From contig VAWN01000034.1 of the NCBI GenBank assembly GCA_005885555.1, positions 1 through 51,566 on the forward strand: DNA of 51,566 nucleotides. The letters run 5' to 3'. A model generated the notes under the pieces. It made no database searches and was not told the DNA's origin. It saw only the letters and a list, made by a program, of their open reading frames with translations. This DNA is from Actinomycetota bacterium (lineage in GTDB: Bacteria > Actinomycetota > Actinomycetes > Mycobacteriales > Micromonosporaceae). Below, piece after piece: positions 40,912 through 48,224 of the stretch. Each line of letters starts with the position of its first letter. The first letter of the stretch is position 1. The position numbers were made by a program, and so were the translations under genes.

Positions 40912-41946
40912 TCAGCTCAGGTCCGGTGCCTGCTGCGGGTCGACCTTCCGGTCGTCGCGCAGCTCGGTGTACGGCTCCGTCCCGGCCGGGTGCCCGGCGG
41001 CCAGCGCGCGGCCGCGTTCGAGTTCGGCGTTCAGCTCGGCACCGAGCAGCACCGCGGTGTTGGTCAGGTACAGCCACAGCAGGAAGATGATCACCGTGGC
41101 CAGCGTGCCGTAGGTCTTGTTGTACGAGCCGAAGTTCGCCACGTACAGCGCGAACAGCCCCGACCCGACCAGCCAGATCACCACGGCGGTGAGACCACCC
41201 GGCGACACCCAGCGGAAGCCGCCCTGGCGTGCGTTCGGCGCCGCCCAGTACAGGATCGCGAAGACCACGCTGATGATCACGGCGAGTACCGGCCACTTGG
41301 CGTAGTTCCACACGGTCACCGCCACGCCGCCCATGCCGACCAGCTTGCCGACCTGCGCGGCGAGCCGGCCGGTCAGCACGACCGCGAACGCGGAGATCGC
41401 CAGCAGCACCCCGGTGACGACCGTGACACCGAGCCGCACCGGCAGCTTCTTCCAGATCGGCCGGCCCTCGGGCACGTCGTAGATGGCGTTGGCGGCCCGC
41501 ATGAACGCGGCCACGTACCCCGACGCCGACCACAGCGCGGCGACGATGCTGACGATCGCGAGGATGCCGGCGGTCTTCTGCCCGCCGTTCAGGATGTTCT
41601 GCACCGCGTCGCGCAGGATCTGCCGCGCCGCCCCGGGCGCCAACTGCTCGATGTTGCCGGTCACCGTGTTCACCGCCGAGGTACCGGCGAGCCCCACCAC
41701 GGTGACCAGGACCAGCAGGCCGGGGAACAGCGACAGGATCGCGTAATAGGTCAGCGCGGCCGCCCAGTCGGACAGGTTGTCCCGCTTGTACTCCTTGAGC
41801 ACCCGCCGCAGCACGCCCAACCACGACCGGCGGTCCAGTTCGGTCAGCTTGCCCGGCCCCTTGTCGGCGGTCGGCTGCGTGGGTGGCAGTTCCTGGCGGA
41901 CCTCCTCGGTACCCGCCCGGCTCCCGTCGGTGCGCTGTCCGGCCAT
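40912..41946 (-). CDS. YihY/BrkB family membrane protein
   Basis: A 344-residue membrane protein with the family opening VLKEYKRDNLSDWAAALTYYAILSLFPGLLVLVTVVGL. Six helices follow in total, with IVAALWSASGYVAAFMRAANAIY and NFGSYNKTYGTLATVIIFLLWLYLTNTAVLLGAELNAELER near the end, all diagnostic of YihY/BrkB (once mis-named ribonuclease BN). The N- and C-termini are charged and cytosolic. It may act in envelope or lipid transport; the function is not settled. It is divergent from the gene at 42037, with an inverted repeat (GTTTCC/GGAAAC, 41983-41999) between them. Confidence 0.95.
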   Translation of the reverse strand: MAGQRTDGSRAGTEEVRQELPPTQPTADKGPGKLTELDRRSWLGVLRRVLKEYKRDNLSDWAAALTYYAILSLFPGLLVLVTVVGLAGTSAVNTVTGNIEQLAPGAARQILRDAVQNILNGGQKTAGILAIVSIVAALWSASGYVAAFMRAANAIYDVPEGRPIWKKLPVRLGVTVVTGVLLAISAFAVVLTGRLAAQVGKLVGMGGVAVTVWNYAKWPVLAVIISVVFAILYWAAPNARQGGFRWVSPGGLTAVVIWLVGSGLFALYVANFGSYNKTYGTLATVIIFLLWLYLTNTAVLLGAELNAELERGRALAAGHPAGTEPYTELRDDRKVDPQQAPDLS

Positions 41947-41982
41947 CGCAGTCCTCCCATCGTTGCCAGAGGGCTACCCACC

Positions 41983-41999
41983 GTTTCCGGCTTGGAAAC
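41983..41999. promoter_or_regulatory. Inverted repeat in divergent promoter region
   Basis: GTTTCC (41983-41988) and GGAAAC (41994-41999) are perfectly complementary with a 5-base centre. They lie midway between the divergent starts at 41946 and 42037; a possible operator for either gene. Confidence 0.4.
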
Positions 42000-42036
42000 C
42001 GCCCGCGGCTGCCAGCCGGTGCCGTTGAATGATCAT

Positions 42037-43236
42037 ATGGACGAGCTGCTGCGGGGGGCAGCCGAACGGCTCCTGCGGCCGCCGCCCGAATCGGCGCCGG
42101 CGGGTGCTCCGGTCGCAGAGCCGGCCGCCGTCACCGAGCCGGCCGCCGTCCCTGTGCCGCCCGCCGTCACCGGGCTGCCCGACAAGCCGGTACCCGACGA
42201 GGAGCTGCTCGACCTGCTGTCCGGCCTCAGCGCGCCGCCGGATCCGGCGGTACCCGCCACCGTCGCCGCCCGGTGGCTCGTCCCGCCGGAGCATCCGGTA
42301 CCCGACGCGGTGACCCGGCCGGTGGTGCCCTGGCTGGTCGACCTGCTCGGCCTGCCCACGGGTACCGCCGGCGGCCTGGTCGCCGACGCGGCCACGGCCA
42401 CGGCGACCGCGCTCGCCGCCGCGCGGTACCGCATCCTGGCCGAGGTCGGCTGGGACGTGGACAGCCAGGGCCTGTCCGCCGCCCCGCCGATCACCGTCGT
42501 CGTCGGCGACGAGGCGCACCCGCGGCTGCACGACGCCCTGCGGCTGCTCGGTCTCGGTCAGGACCGGGTGATCCGCATCCGCACCGACGGGCAGGGCCGG
42601 ATCCGGCCGACGCTGATCCCGCCGCTGCACCGGCCGGCGCTCGTCTGCACCCAGGTCGGCGAGACGGCCGGCGGCGCGATCGACCCGGTGGCCGCGGTGT
42701 GCGCGGAGGTGCACGACGCGGACGCGTGGGTACACGTCGACGGCACCTTCGGGCTCTGGGCGGCGGCCAGCCCGATGACCCGCGACCTGCTGGTCGGCGT
42801 GCCCTACGCGGACTCGTGGGCGACCGTCGCGCCGGACGGCAGCGGGCCGGACGGCAGCGGGCTGGTCGCCGCGCGCGACGGCGCGGCGCTGCGGGTGGCG
42901 CTGGAGCTGGCCCGGCCGGCGCGCCCGGTGGAGGTCTGGGCGGCGCTGCTGGCGCTGGGCCGGGCCGGCGTGGCCGAGCGGGTCGAGGTCACCTGCGGGC
43001 AGGCCCGGCGGCTGGCCGGCGAGCTGGTCGCGGCCGGGTACCCGGTGCTCAACGAGGTGGTCCTCGACCGGGTCGTGGTCGGTGGGAACACCGCCGGGAC
43101 CGTCGGGCGGCTGCGGGGCGTCGTCGACGTCAGCGGTACCGTGTGGCAGCGCCGCCCCGCGATCTGCATCCGCGTCGGCACCCGACCCGTCGTCGACGCG
43201 GTCATCCACGCGCTGACGCGGTCATCCACGCGCTGA
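42037..43236 (+). CDS. PLP-dependent decarboxylase homologue lacking the active-site lysine
   Basis: A 399-residue protein of the group II decarboxylase / class-V-like fold. Recognisable blocks are VPWLVDLLGLPTGTAGGLVADAATATATALAAARYRILAEVGWDV, ITVVVGDEAHPRLHDALRLLGLGQDRVIRI and DADAWVHVDGTFGLWAAASP (the PLP-ring Asp is kept). The segment that should read DSWxTDAHKWLNxPYD reads DSWATVAPDGSGPDGSG. The His-Lys pair that forms the Schiff base is gone, and about 30 residues after it are shortened. The N-terminal domain is also reduced and Pro/Ala-rich. Catalysis by the normal mechanism seems impossible. A 20-bp tandem duplication adds four residues (SSTR) at the end. Confidence 0.85.
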   Translation: MDELLRGAAERLLRPPPESAPAGAPVAEPAAVTEPAAVPVPPAVTGLPDKPVPDEELLDLLSGLSAPPDPAVPATVAARWLVPPEHPVPDAVTRPVVPWLVDLLGLPTGTAGGLVADAATATATALAAARYRILAEVGWDVDSQGLSAAPPITVVVGDEAHPRLHDALRLLGLGQDRVIRIRTDGQGRIRPTLIPPLHRPALVCTQVGETAGGAIDPVAAVCAEVHDADAWVHVDGTFGLWAAASPMTRDLLVGVPYADSWATVAPDGSGPDGSGLVAARDGAALRVALELARPARPVEVWAALLALGRAGVAERVEVTCGQARRLAGELVAAGYPVLNEVVLDRVVVGGNTAGTVGRLRGVVDVSGTVWQRRPAICIRVGTRPVVDAVIHALTRSSTR

Positions 43237-43242
43237 CGCGGT
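43195..43242. repeat. 20-bp tandem duplication at the 3' ends of two convergent genes
   Basis: The unit GACGCGGTCATCCACGCGCT occurs at 43195-43214 and 43215-43234, followed by 8 bases of a third copy. It encodes the C-terminal residues of the plus-strand gene, and its second copy also holds the end of the minus-strand MFS gene. Confidence 0.95.
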
Positions 43243-44394
43243 GACCAGAGCGCCGACGGTCGCGGCGCCGCCGACCAGCAGCAGGCTCGGCACCGCGGTA
43301 CCGGCGTGCTGGGTCAGGATGCCCGCGCCGAGGAAGCCGACCGGGCCGGGCAGCGAGATCGCGATGTTCACCGAGGTCATCACCCGCGCCCGCAGCCCCG
43401 CCGGGGTACCGGTGGTGAGCGCGGCGAAGAACCGCGGGAAGAACAGCCCGGAGCAGACGCCGTCGAGCCCGACCGCGACCGTCTTCACCGCGACCGGTAC
43501 CGGCAGCAGAAGCAGCCACGACGAACCGGCGATGCCGAGCAACGCCCACGCCGCCGTGGTACCCCCGGTCGCCTTCGCCCGCGTCGAGATCAGCCCGCCG
43601 ATGACCGAGCCGGCACCGTAGGCGGCGATCAGCCAGCCGGCCATGGTCGGGCCGCCATGGTGCAGGGCCAGTACCGGCAGCGTCGCGATCATCGCGGCCC
43701 AGCCGATCTCGATGAACCCGAGGCCGATCAGCTGCCGGCGCAGTACCCGGTGCCGGAACAGGTACCGCAGCCCCTCGACGACGCCGCCGTCGCCGTCGCC
43801 GTCCGGCTTCTCCGCCGCCGGTACCAGAATCAGGACGAGCAGGAACGCGCACAGGTACGACGCCGCGTCCACGACCAGCACGTTCGCCGCGCCGATCAGC
43901 GCGACCAGCGCCCCGCCGAAGGCCGGGCCGACGAAGCTCGCGGTCTCGTTGACCGAGTTCATCAGCCCGCCGGCGCGGGTCAGCCGCAGTTCGTCGTCCT
44001 GGACCAGGCCGGCGAGCACCAGCCGCTGCGCCGAGCTGTACCCGGGGAAGAACGCGCCGACCACGCAGCCGACCACGAGTAGCAGCGGGAAGGACAGCGC
44101 ACCGGCCCAGTACAGGATCGGGATGAGCGCGATCAGCACGGCGCGGGCCAGGTCCGAGGCGAGCATCATCCGCCACGAGCCCAGCAGGGTCGCCGCCCGG
44201 CCGCCCCACAGGCCCAGCACCGACATGCCGACGAACTCCGCGGCCAGTACCGCGCCCATCCGGGTCGGCGAACCCGTCGACACAAGGACGAACCAGGGCA
44301 GCGCGACCGCGGTCATCTCGGTACCGGTCGTCGAGATCACGTCGGCGGCCAGCAGCCCGGTCAGCGGGCGGGCGAGCTGGGCCTGGCCGGTCAC
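43222..44394 (-). CDS. MFS transporter
   Basis: A 390-residue major-facilitator protein with about 11-12 helices. TM1 is LTGLLAADVISTTGTEMTAVALPWFVL. The motif-A-like loop is divergent (GLWGGRAATLLGSWRMM). A central cytosolic loop (EKPDGDGDGGVVEGLRYLFRHRVLRRQL) separates the halves. It is probably an exporter of the enterobactin-exporter-like (MFS_3) type; the substrate is unknown. GTG 44394 was chosen by homology-like length, although its ribosome site is poor. The last four residues (SARG) come from the 20-bp duplication, and it overlaps the convergent gene by 15 bases. Confidence 0.9.
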   Translation of the reverse strand: MTGQAQLARPLTGLLAADVISTTGTEMTAVALPWFVLVSTGSPTRMGAVLAAEFVGMSVLGLWGGRAATLLGSWRMMLASDLARAVLIALIPILYWAGALSFPLLLVVGCVVGAFFPGYSSAQRLVLAGLVQDDELRLTRAGGLMNSVNETASFVGPAFGGALVALIGAANVLVVDAASYLCAFLLVLILVPAAEKPDGDGDGGVVEGLRYLFRHRVLRRQLIGLGFIEIGWAAMIATLPVLALHHGGPTMAGWLIAAYGAGSVIGGLISTRAKATGGTTAAWALLGIAGSSWLLLLPVPVAVKTVAVGLDGVCSGLFFPRFFAALTTGTPAGLRARVMTSVNIAISLPGPVGFLGAGILTQHAGTAVPSLLLVGGAATVGALVTASARG

Positions 44395-44518
44395 AGCCGC
44401 CGAGGGTAGCCGCCTTGACGGCCATCGCGCCGCAGAGTAATTTCCGGCCGGAAGAAAAGGAAGATCCCTTAACAAATCTTCAGGATCCAGCCCGGTCGAT
44501 GGTATGGGGAAGGTGCGG

Positions 44519-46201
44519 ATGGGTGCGTGCCGCAGGCGGGTGGCTGGCGCAACGGCGCTGCTCGCGGCAGTCGTCGCCGCCTCCGGGTGTACCGGCGCCC
44601 GCCGGCCCGCCGCACCGACCCCGACCGGACCCGACCCGCTGGCGAGCGCCACCCACACCGCCCCGCCCGCGCCGCCCGGTGCGGTCCTGACCCAGCGTGG
44701 TGACGAAACCCGACTCGGCTGGTACGCGCAGGAGACCCGGCTGACCGTCGCCTCGGTCGGCGGCGGCCACTTCGGCCGGCGGGCACAGTACCCGGTCGAC
44801 GGCAGGATCTTCGCGCAGCCGCTGTACGTGCCCGCGCTGACCGTCGGCGGCACCCCGCACAAGGCGGTCATCGTCGCGACCGAGCACGACAGCGTGTACG
44901 CCTTCGACGCCGACGCGACCGGGGCCGGCGCGCCGCCACTGTGGCACACCTCGCTGCTCGCGCCCGGCGCCCGGCCGATGCTGGCCGCGCAGGACAAGGT
45001 CGCCAACAACCAGCTCTGCGACACGATCACCCCCGAGGTCGGCATCACCGGTACCCCGGTCATCGACTGGCGCACCGGCACGCTCTACGCCGTCGCGCTG
45101 GACGTGGAGAACGGCAAGCTGACCTACCGCATCCACGCGCTCGACACCGGTACCGGCAAGGTGAGGCGGTCGACCCTCGTCACCGCCACCGTGAACGGCA
45201 AGGGCCTGGACGCCGCGGACGGCAGGGTCAGCCTCGCCCCGTCGCGCACCCAGCAACGGATGGGCCTGACCCTGGTGGACGGCGTGGTCTACGCCGGCTT
45301 CGCCTCGTTCTGCGGCTGGGGCATCTACCACGGCTGGATCCTCGGGTACCGTGCCGGCGACCTGTCCCAGGCGGTCGTCTACAACAGCTCGCCGGACGCG
45401 TACAGCGCCGGCTTCTGGGAGTCGCAGGCCGGCCTCACCGTCGACGACCACGGGCATCTCGTCGCGGTCAGCGGCAACGGTCCCTTCGACCTGGACCGCG
45501 GCGGCCGCGACGCGGGCGACTCGGTGCTCACGCTGTCGCCGCAGGACGGCACGTTGCGGGTGGTCGACTCGTTCACCCCGTTCGACCAGGAGTGCCGCAA
45601 CCGGCACGACCAGGATCTCGGCTCCGGCTCGCCGCTGCCGGTACCGGGACACGACGAGTACGTGCTGTCCTCCAAGACCGGGTCGGTGTATGTGCTCGAC
45701 GCGCACCGGCTGGGCGGGTACACGCCGCTGGACGATCCGTGCAACCACAAGGAGCGCGCCGACGTCGACCGGATCAAACAGGAGCTCACCGTCGACTCGG
45801 TGAAGGGCGGCATGTGGGGCACCTGGGGGTACTGGCGGTCGGGCAGCGCCGAGTTCGTGTACTCCGGCGGCGCGCAGGACCGGCTGACCCAGTGGCGGCT
45901 GGCGCCCGACGGCCGGCTGGTACCGCAGCCGGTCGCCCAGGCACCGCTGGCCTTCGAGTACCCGGGCGCGATCCCGGTGGTGTCGAGCAACGGCTCCGCC
46001 GCCGGTACCGGCGTCGTCTGGACCGTCGACCAGACCGGCGGCGCCACGACCCTGCGCGCCTTCGACGCGGCCGACATCTCGCACCAGCTGTGGAGCAGCG
46101 TCACCGACGAGCTCAACCGCTTCCAGGTACCGACGGTGGCCGACGGCAAGGTGTTCGTCGGCGGCCAGCGGCACCTGGACGTCTATGGACTTTCCCCGTG
46201 A
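44519..46201 (+). CDS. PQQ-like beta-propeller lipoprotein
   Basis: A 560-residue protein. ATG 44519 has GGGGAAGG 5 bases upstream; an ATG at 44504 lacks a ribosome site. Lipobox AASGC places the lipidated Cys at residue 24. After a Pro/Thr linker comes a propeller of PQQ/outer-membrane-protein type: DGRIFAQPLYVPALTV, VIVATEHDSVYAFDAD, GTPVIDWRTGTLYAVALD, YVLSSKTGSVYVLDAHRLGG, VVWTVDQTGGATTLRAFDA. Cysteines in CDTIT and CGWG may bond. It should sit on the outer face of the membrane; no redox cofactor motif is seen, so an enzymatic role is unproven. It is followed by a GGCCGC/GCGGCC hairpin and the secreted lectin-like gene. Confidence 0.88.
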   Translation: MGACRRRVAGATALLAAVVAASGCTGARRPAAPTPTGPDPLASATHTAPPAPPGAVLTQRGDETRLGWYAQETRLTVASVGGGHFGRRAQYPVDGRIFAQPLYVPALTVGGTPHKAVIVATEHDSVYAFDADATGAGAPPLWHTSLLAPGARPMLAAQDKVANNQLCDTITPEVGITGTPVIDWRTGTLYAVALDVENGKLTYRIHALDTGTGKVRRSTLVTATVNGKGLDAADGRVSLAPSRTQQRMGLTLVDGVVYAGFASFCGWGIYHGWILGYRAGDLSQAVVYNSSPDAYSAGFWESQAGLTVDDHGHLVAVSGNGPFDLDRGGRDAGDSVLTLSPQDGTLRVVDSFTPFDQECRNRHDQDLGSGSPLPVPGHDEYVLSSKTGSVYVLDAHRLGGYTPLDDPCNHKERADVDRIKQELTVDSVKGGMWGTWGYWRSGSAEFVYSGGAQDRLTQWRLAPDGRLVPQPVAQAPLAFEYPGAIPVVSSNGSAAGTGVVWTVDQTGGATTLRAFDAADISHQLWSSVTDELNRFQVPTVADGKVFVGGQRHLDVYGLSP

Positions 46202-46250
46202 CGGCCGCTCCCCTCGCGGCCGCCCGCCCCCGTCCCCACCTGGAGGTCAC

Positions 46251-47177
46251 ATGAGAAGACGCAAGTGGATCGTGGCGATCGCGGCGCCCGCCTTAGCGGC
46301 GGCGCTGACGATCACCGGGATCGCCCTGGCCGCCTCGGCCGAGGCCGCCACGACGAGGAGCATGCTCGTCACCCTGTACGGCTGGCCGGACAACTCCCCG
46401 CCCGGGGACGGTACGGCGTTCGGCTCCGGCCACGCGGGCGGCACCGGTACGTATTCCAACCCGGTCACCTTCGCCACCGACCAGCACGAGTTCGCGCCGG
46501 GAACCAAGGTGTACTACCCGTACCTGCACCGGTACTTCATCATGCAGGACGAGTGCGTCGAGTGTGACCAGGACTGGGCCAACGGCAAGTACCACATCGA
46601 CCTGTGGGTCGGCGGCCAGGGCGGCAACACCACCGCGGTCCTCAACTGCGAGGACGCCCTGACCCAGGACTCCGGTCAGGTCATCATCAACCCGTCATCC
46701 ACCGAACCGGTCGACACCACGCCGCTGTTCAACTCCAGCACCAACAAGTGCTACGACCCCGGCAGCTTCGGCGGTGGCGGTGGGGGCGGCGGCTCCGGCA
46801 ACACCTATGTCGGCGCCGGCTCCGGCAAGTGCATCGACGACCCGAACTTCAGCACCACGAACGGTACCCAGATGGAGATCTGGACCTGCAACGGCGGGTC
46901 CAACCAGGCGATCGTCGCGAGCAGCGGCACCCTTCAGGTCGAGGGCAAGTGCTTCGACGCGCCCAACAACGCGACCGCCAACAACACGATCATCGAGATC
47001 TGGAGCTGCAACGGCGGTGCCAACCAGAAGTTCAGCTACAACTCGACCAACGGCACCATCTTCGGTAGCCAGTCCGGCAAGTGCATCACCGTGCAGGGCG
47101 CCTCGACCGCCAACGGCGGCAAGCTGATCCTGTACACGTGCAACGGCGGCAGCAACCAGAAGTGGACCCGCAAGTAG
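46251..47177 (+). CDS. Secreted protein: Cys-rich DPBB-like domain plus ricin-B lectin (CBM13)
   Basis: A 308-residue protein from ATG 46251 (GGAGG upstream). Signal peptide is residues 1-33 (cleavage near AEAATT). Residues about 35-170 match the domain of the protein at 36746: LVTLYGWPDNSPPGD, FATDQHEFAPGTKVYY, HRYFIMQDECVECDQDW, HIDLWVGG, CEDALTQ. A poly-Gly linker (about 176-184) leads to a ricin-B/CBM13 lectin domain (about 188-308) with three subdomains, each ending CNGG-x-NQ (W/F pattern, last one NQKWT). The lectin part should tether the first domain to a polysaccharide. The gene is 49 bases after the PQQ-like gene. Confidence 0.9.
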   Translation: MRRRKWIVAIAAPALAAALTITGIALAASAEAATTRSMLVTLYGWPDNSPPGDGTAFGSGHAGGTGTYSNPVTFATDQHEFAPGTKVYYPYLHRYFIMQDECVECDQDWANGKYHIDLWVGGQGGNTTAVLNCEDALTQDSGQVIINPSSTEPVDTTPLFNSSTNKCYDPGSFGGGGGGGGSGNTYVGAGSGKCIDDPNFSTTNGTQMEIWTCNGGSNQAIVASSGTLQVEGKCFDAPNNATANNTIIEIWSCNGGANQKFSYNSTNGTIFGSQSGKCITVQGASTANGGKLILYTCNGGSNQKWTRK

Positions 47178-47186
47178 GACGCGAGT

Positions 47187-47214
47187 GCCCCGGCGCGCGG
47201 TCGCGCGCCGGGGC
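47187..47214. terminator. 13-bp hairpin between convergent genes
   Basis: GCCCCGGCGCGCG (47187-47199) is perfectly complementary to 47202-47214. It starts 9 bases past the plus-strand stop (47177) and 13 bases before the stop of the convergent hydrolase gene (47228). It probably ends both transcripts. Confidence 0.8.
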
Positions 47215-47227
47215 GCCACCCGGTGGT

Positions 47228-48037
47228 TCAGCCGGTCAGGCCGTCCAGCCCGACGAGGTACCCGGAGCGGTACCCGGAGCTGTTCGGGTGGTACGAGTCG
47301 GTGACCGGCCACGTGGTCGAGTTGATCCAGGCCTGTCCCGCGCAGATGCCGTGCCCGGCGAAGATGCCGCGCACATCGACGAAGGTGAACCCGGCCGCCG
47401 CGGCGCGGGCGGCGAGGACGCCGTCCAGGGTGTCGGCGGCGCCGTCCAGCGTCCGGCGCTTGGCCAGATCCATGCCGAACAGGCCGCACGATGTGGTCTG
47501 CTCGAACAGCCGCGGGTACCCGAGGACGATGACCCGGGCGTGCGGCGCCCGGCTGCGGATCGACTGATAGGTGTGGTCCAGCTTGCCGGGCAGTACCCCG
47601 GTCGCATACGCCTTGCCGGCGTTGACCGCGAACGTGCAGGCGCCGTCGGTACCGAGCAGGCAGGTCGTGATGACCTCGACGAAGCCGGCGTCGTTGCCAC
47701 CGACCGTGATGGTGACCATCGTCGTGTTGCCGCTCAACGCGCCCAACTGGTTGTTGAGCACGTCGGTCGTGGTCGCCCCGTTGCAGGCGACCGAGGTGAA
47801 CGAGGCGACGGTATGGGAACCGGCCCACAACGCGGTGTAGGAACGTGGACTGCGCATGCAGGTTCCGCTGCTCGGGGTGTACCCGCCGGCTCCGACGCCG
47901 GCCGAGTAGGAGTCGCCCATGGCGACGTAGGCCACCGGATTGGCGGCGTGTGCGGGTACCGCGGCGAGCAGGGTGGCGACCGCGCCGACGAGGACTGCGC
48001 CGACCGCGGCGAGCGGGGATGGGATGCGGGAATTCAT
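47228..48037 (-). CDS. Secreted SGNH/GDSL hydrolase (lipase/esterase type)
   Basis: A 269-residue enzyme from ATG 48037 (GGGAGGTCG upstream). Signal peptide is residues 1-32. The SGNH blocks are in order: I, GDSYSAGVGAGGY with the nucleophile Ser; II, VACNGATTTDVL; III, TITVGGNDAGF with Gly and Asn; V, SYHPNSSGY with Asp/His. Six cysteines suggest three disulfides, as in the Streptomyces lipase SCO1725 type. It hydrolyses ester bonds outside the cell. It is divergent from serA over 187 bases. Confidence 0.95.
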   Translation of the reverse strand: MNSRIPSPLAAVGAVLVGAVATLLAAVPAHAANPVAYVAMGDSYSAGVGAGGYTPSSGTCMRSPRSYTALWAGSHTVASFTSVACNGATTTDVLNNQLGALSGNTTMVTITVGGNDAGFVEVITTCLLGTDGACTFAVNAGKAYATGVLPGKLDHTYQSIRSRAPHARVIVLGYPRLFEQTTSCGLFGMDLAKRRTLDGAADTLDGVLAARAAAAGFTFVDVRGIFAGHGICAGQAWINSTTWPVTDSYHPNSSGYRSGYLVGLDGLTG

Positions 48038-48087
48038 TATGCGACCTCCCGGAGCGTTGGGAAGCAACGCATCGGCGTTGGTCACAG

Positions 48088-48116
48088 GATTGTTACCCGC
48101 GGGTAGGCGATTGTTA
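48088..48116. promoter_or_regulatory. Palindrome flanked by direct repeats in the serA upstream region
   Basis: A perfect 12-bp palindrome, TACCCGCGGGTA (48094-48105), lies between two copies of GATTGTTA (48088-48095 and 48109-48116) spaced exactly 21 bases apart, two helical turns. It sits between the divergent starts at 48037 and 48225 in an AT-richer patch. Confidence 0.45.
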
Positions 48117-48224
48117 AGTAGCTACATCGATATTCGCTAATCTTCGCAAACCAGGGCGACCAGCCGCGCGTCCACCTCCTCGGATAGGCTCGCAGCCGCC
48201 GCCGACGCAGGAGGGGAATCCGCG

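Noticed and set aside
46604-47068. Gln/Arg/His-rich plus-strand frame inside the lectin gene
   Set aside because: An out-of-frame reading of repeated Asn/Gly/Gln codons; the main frame has a signal peptide and lectin motifs.
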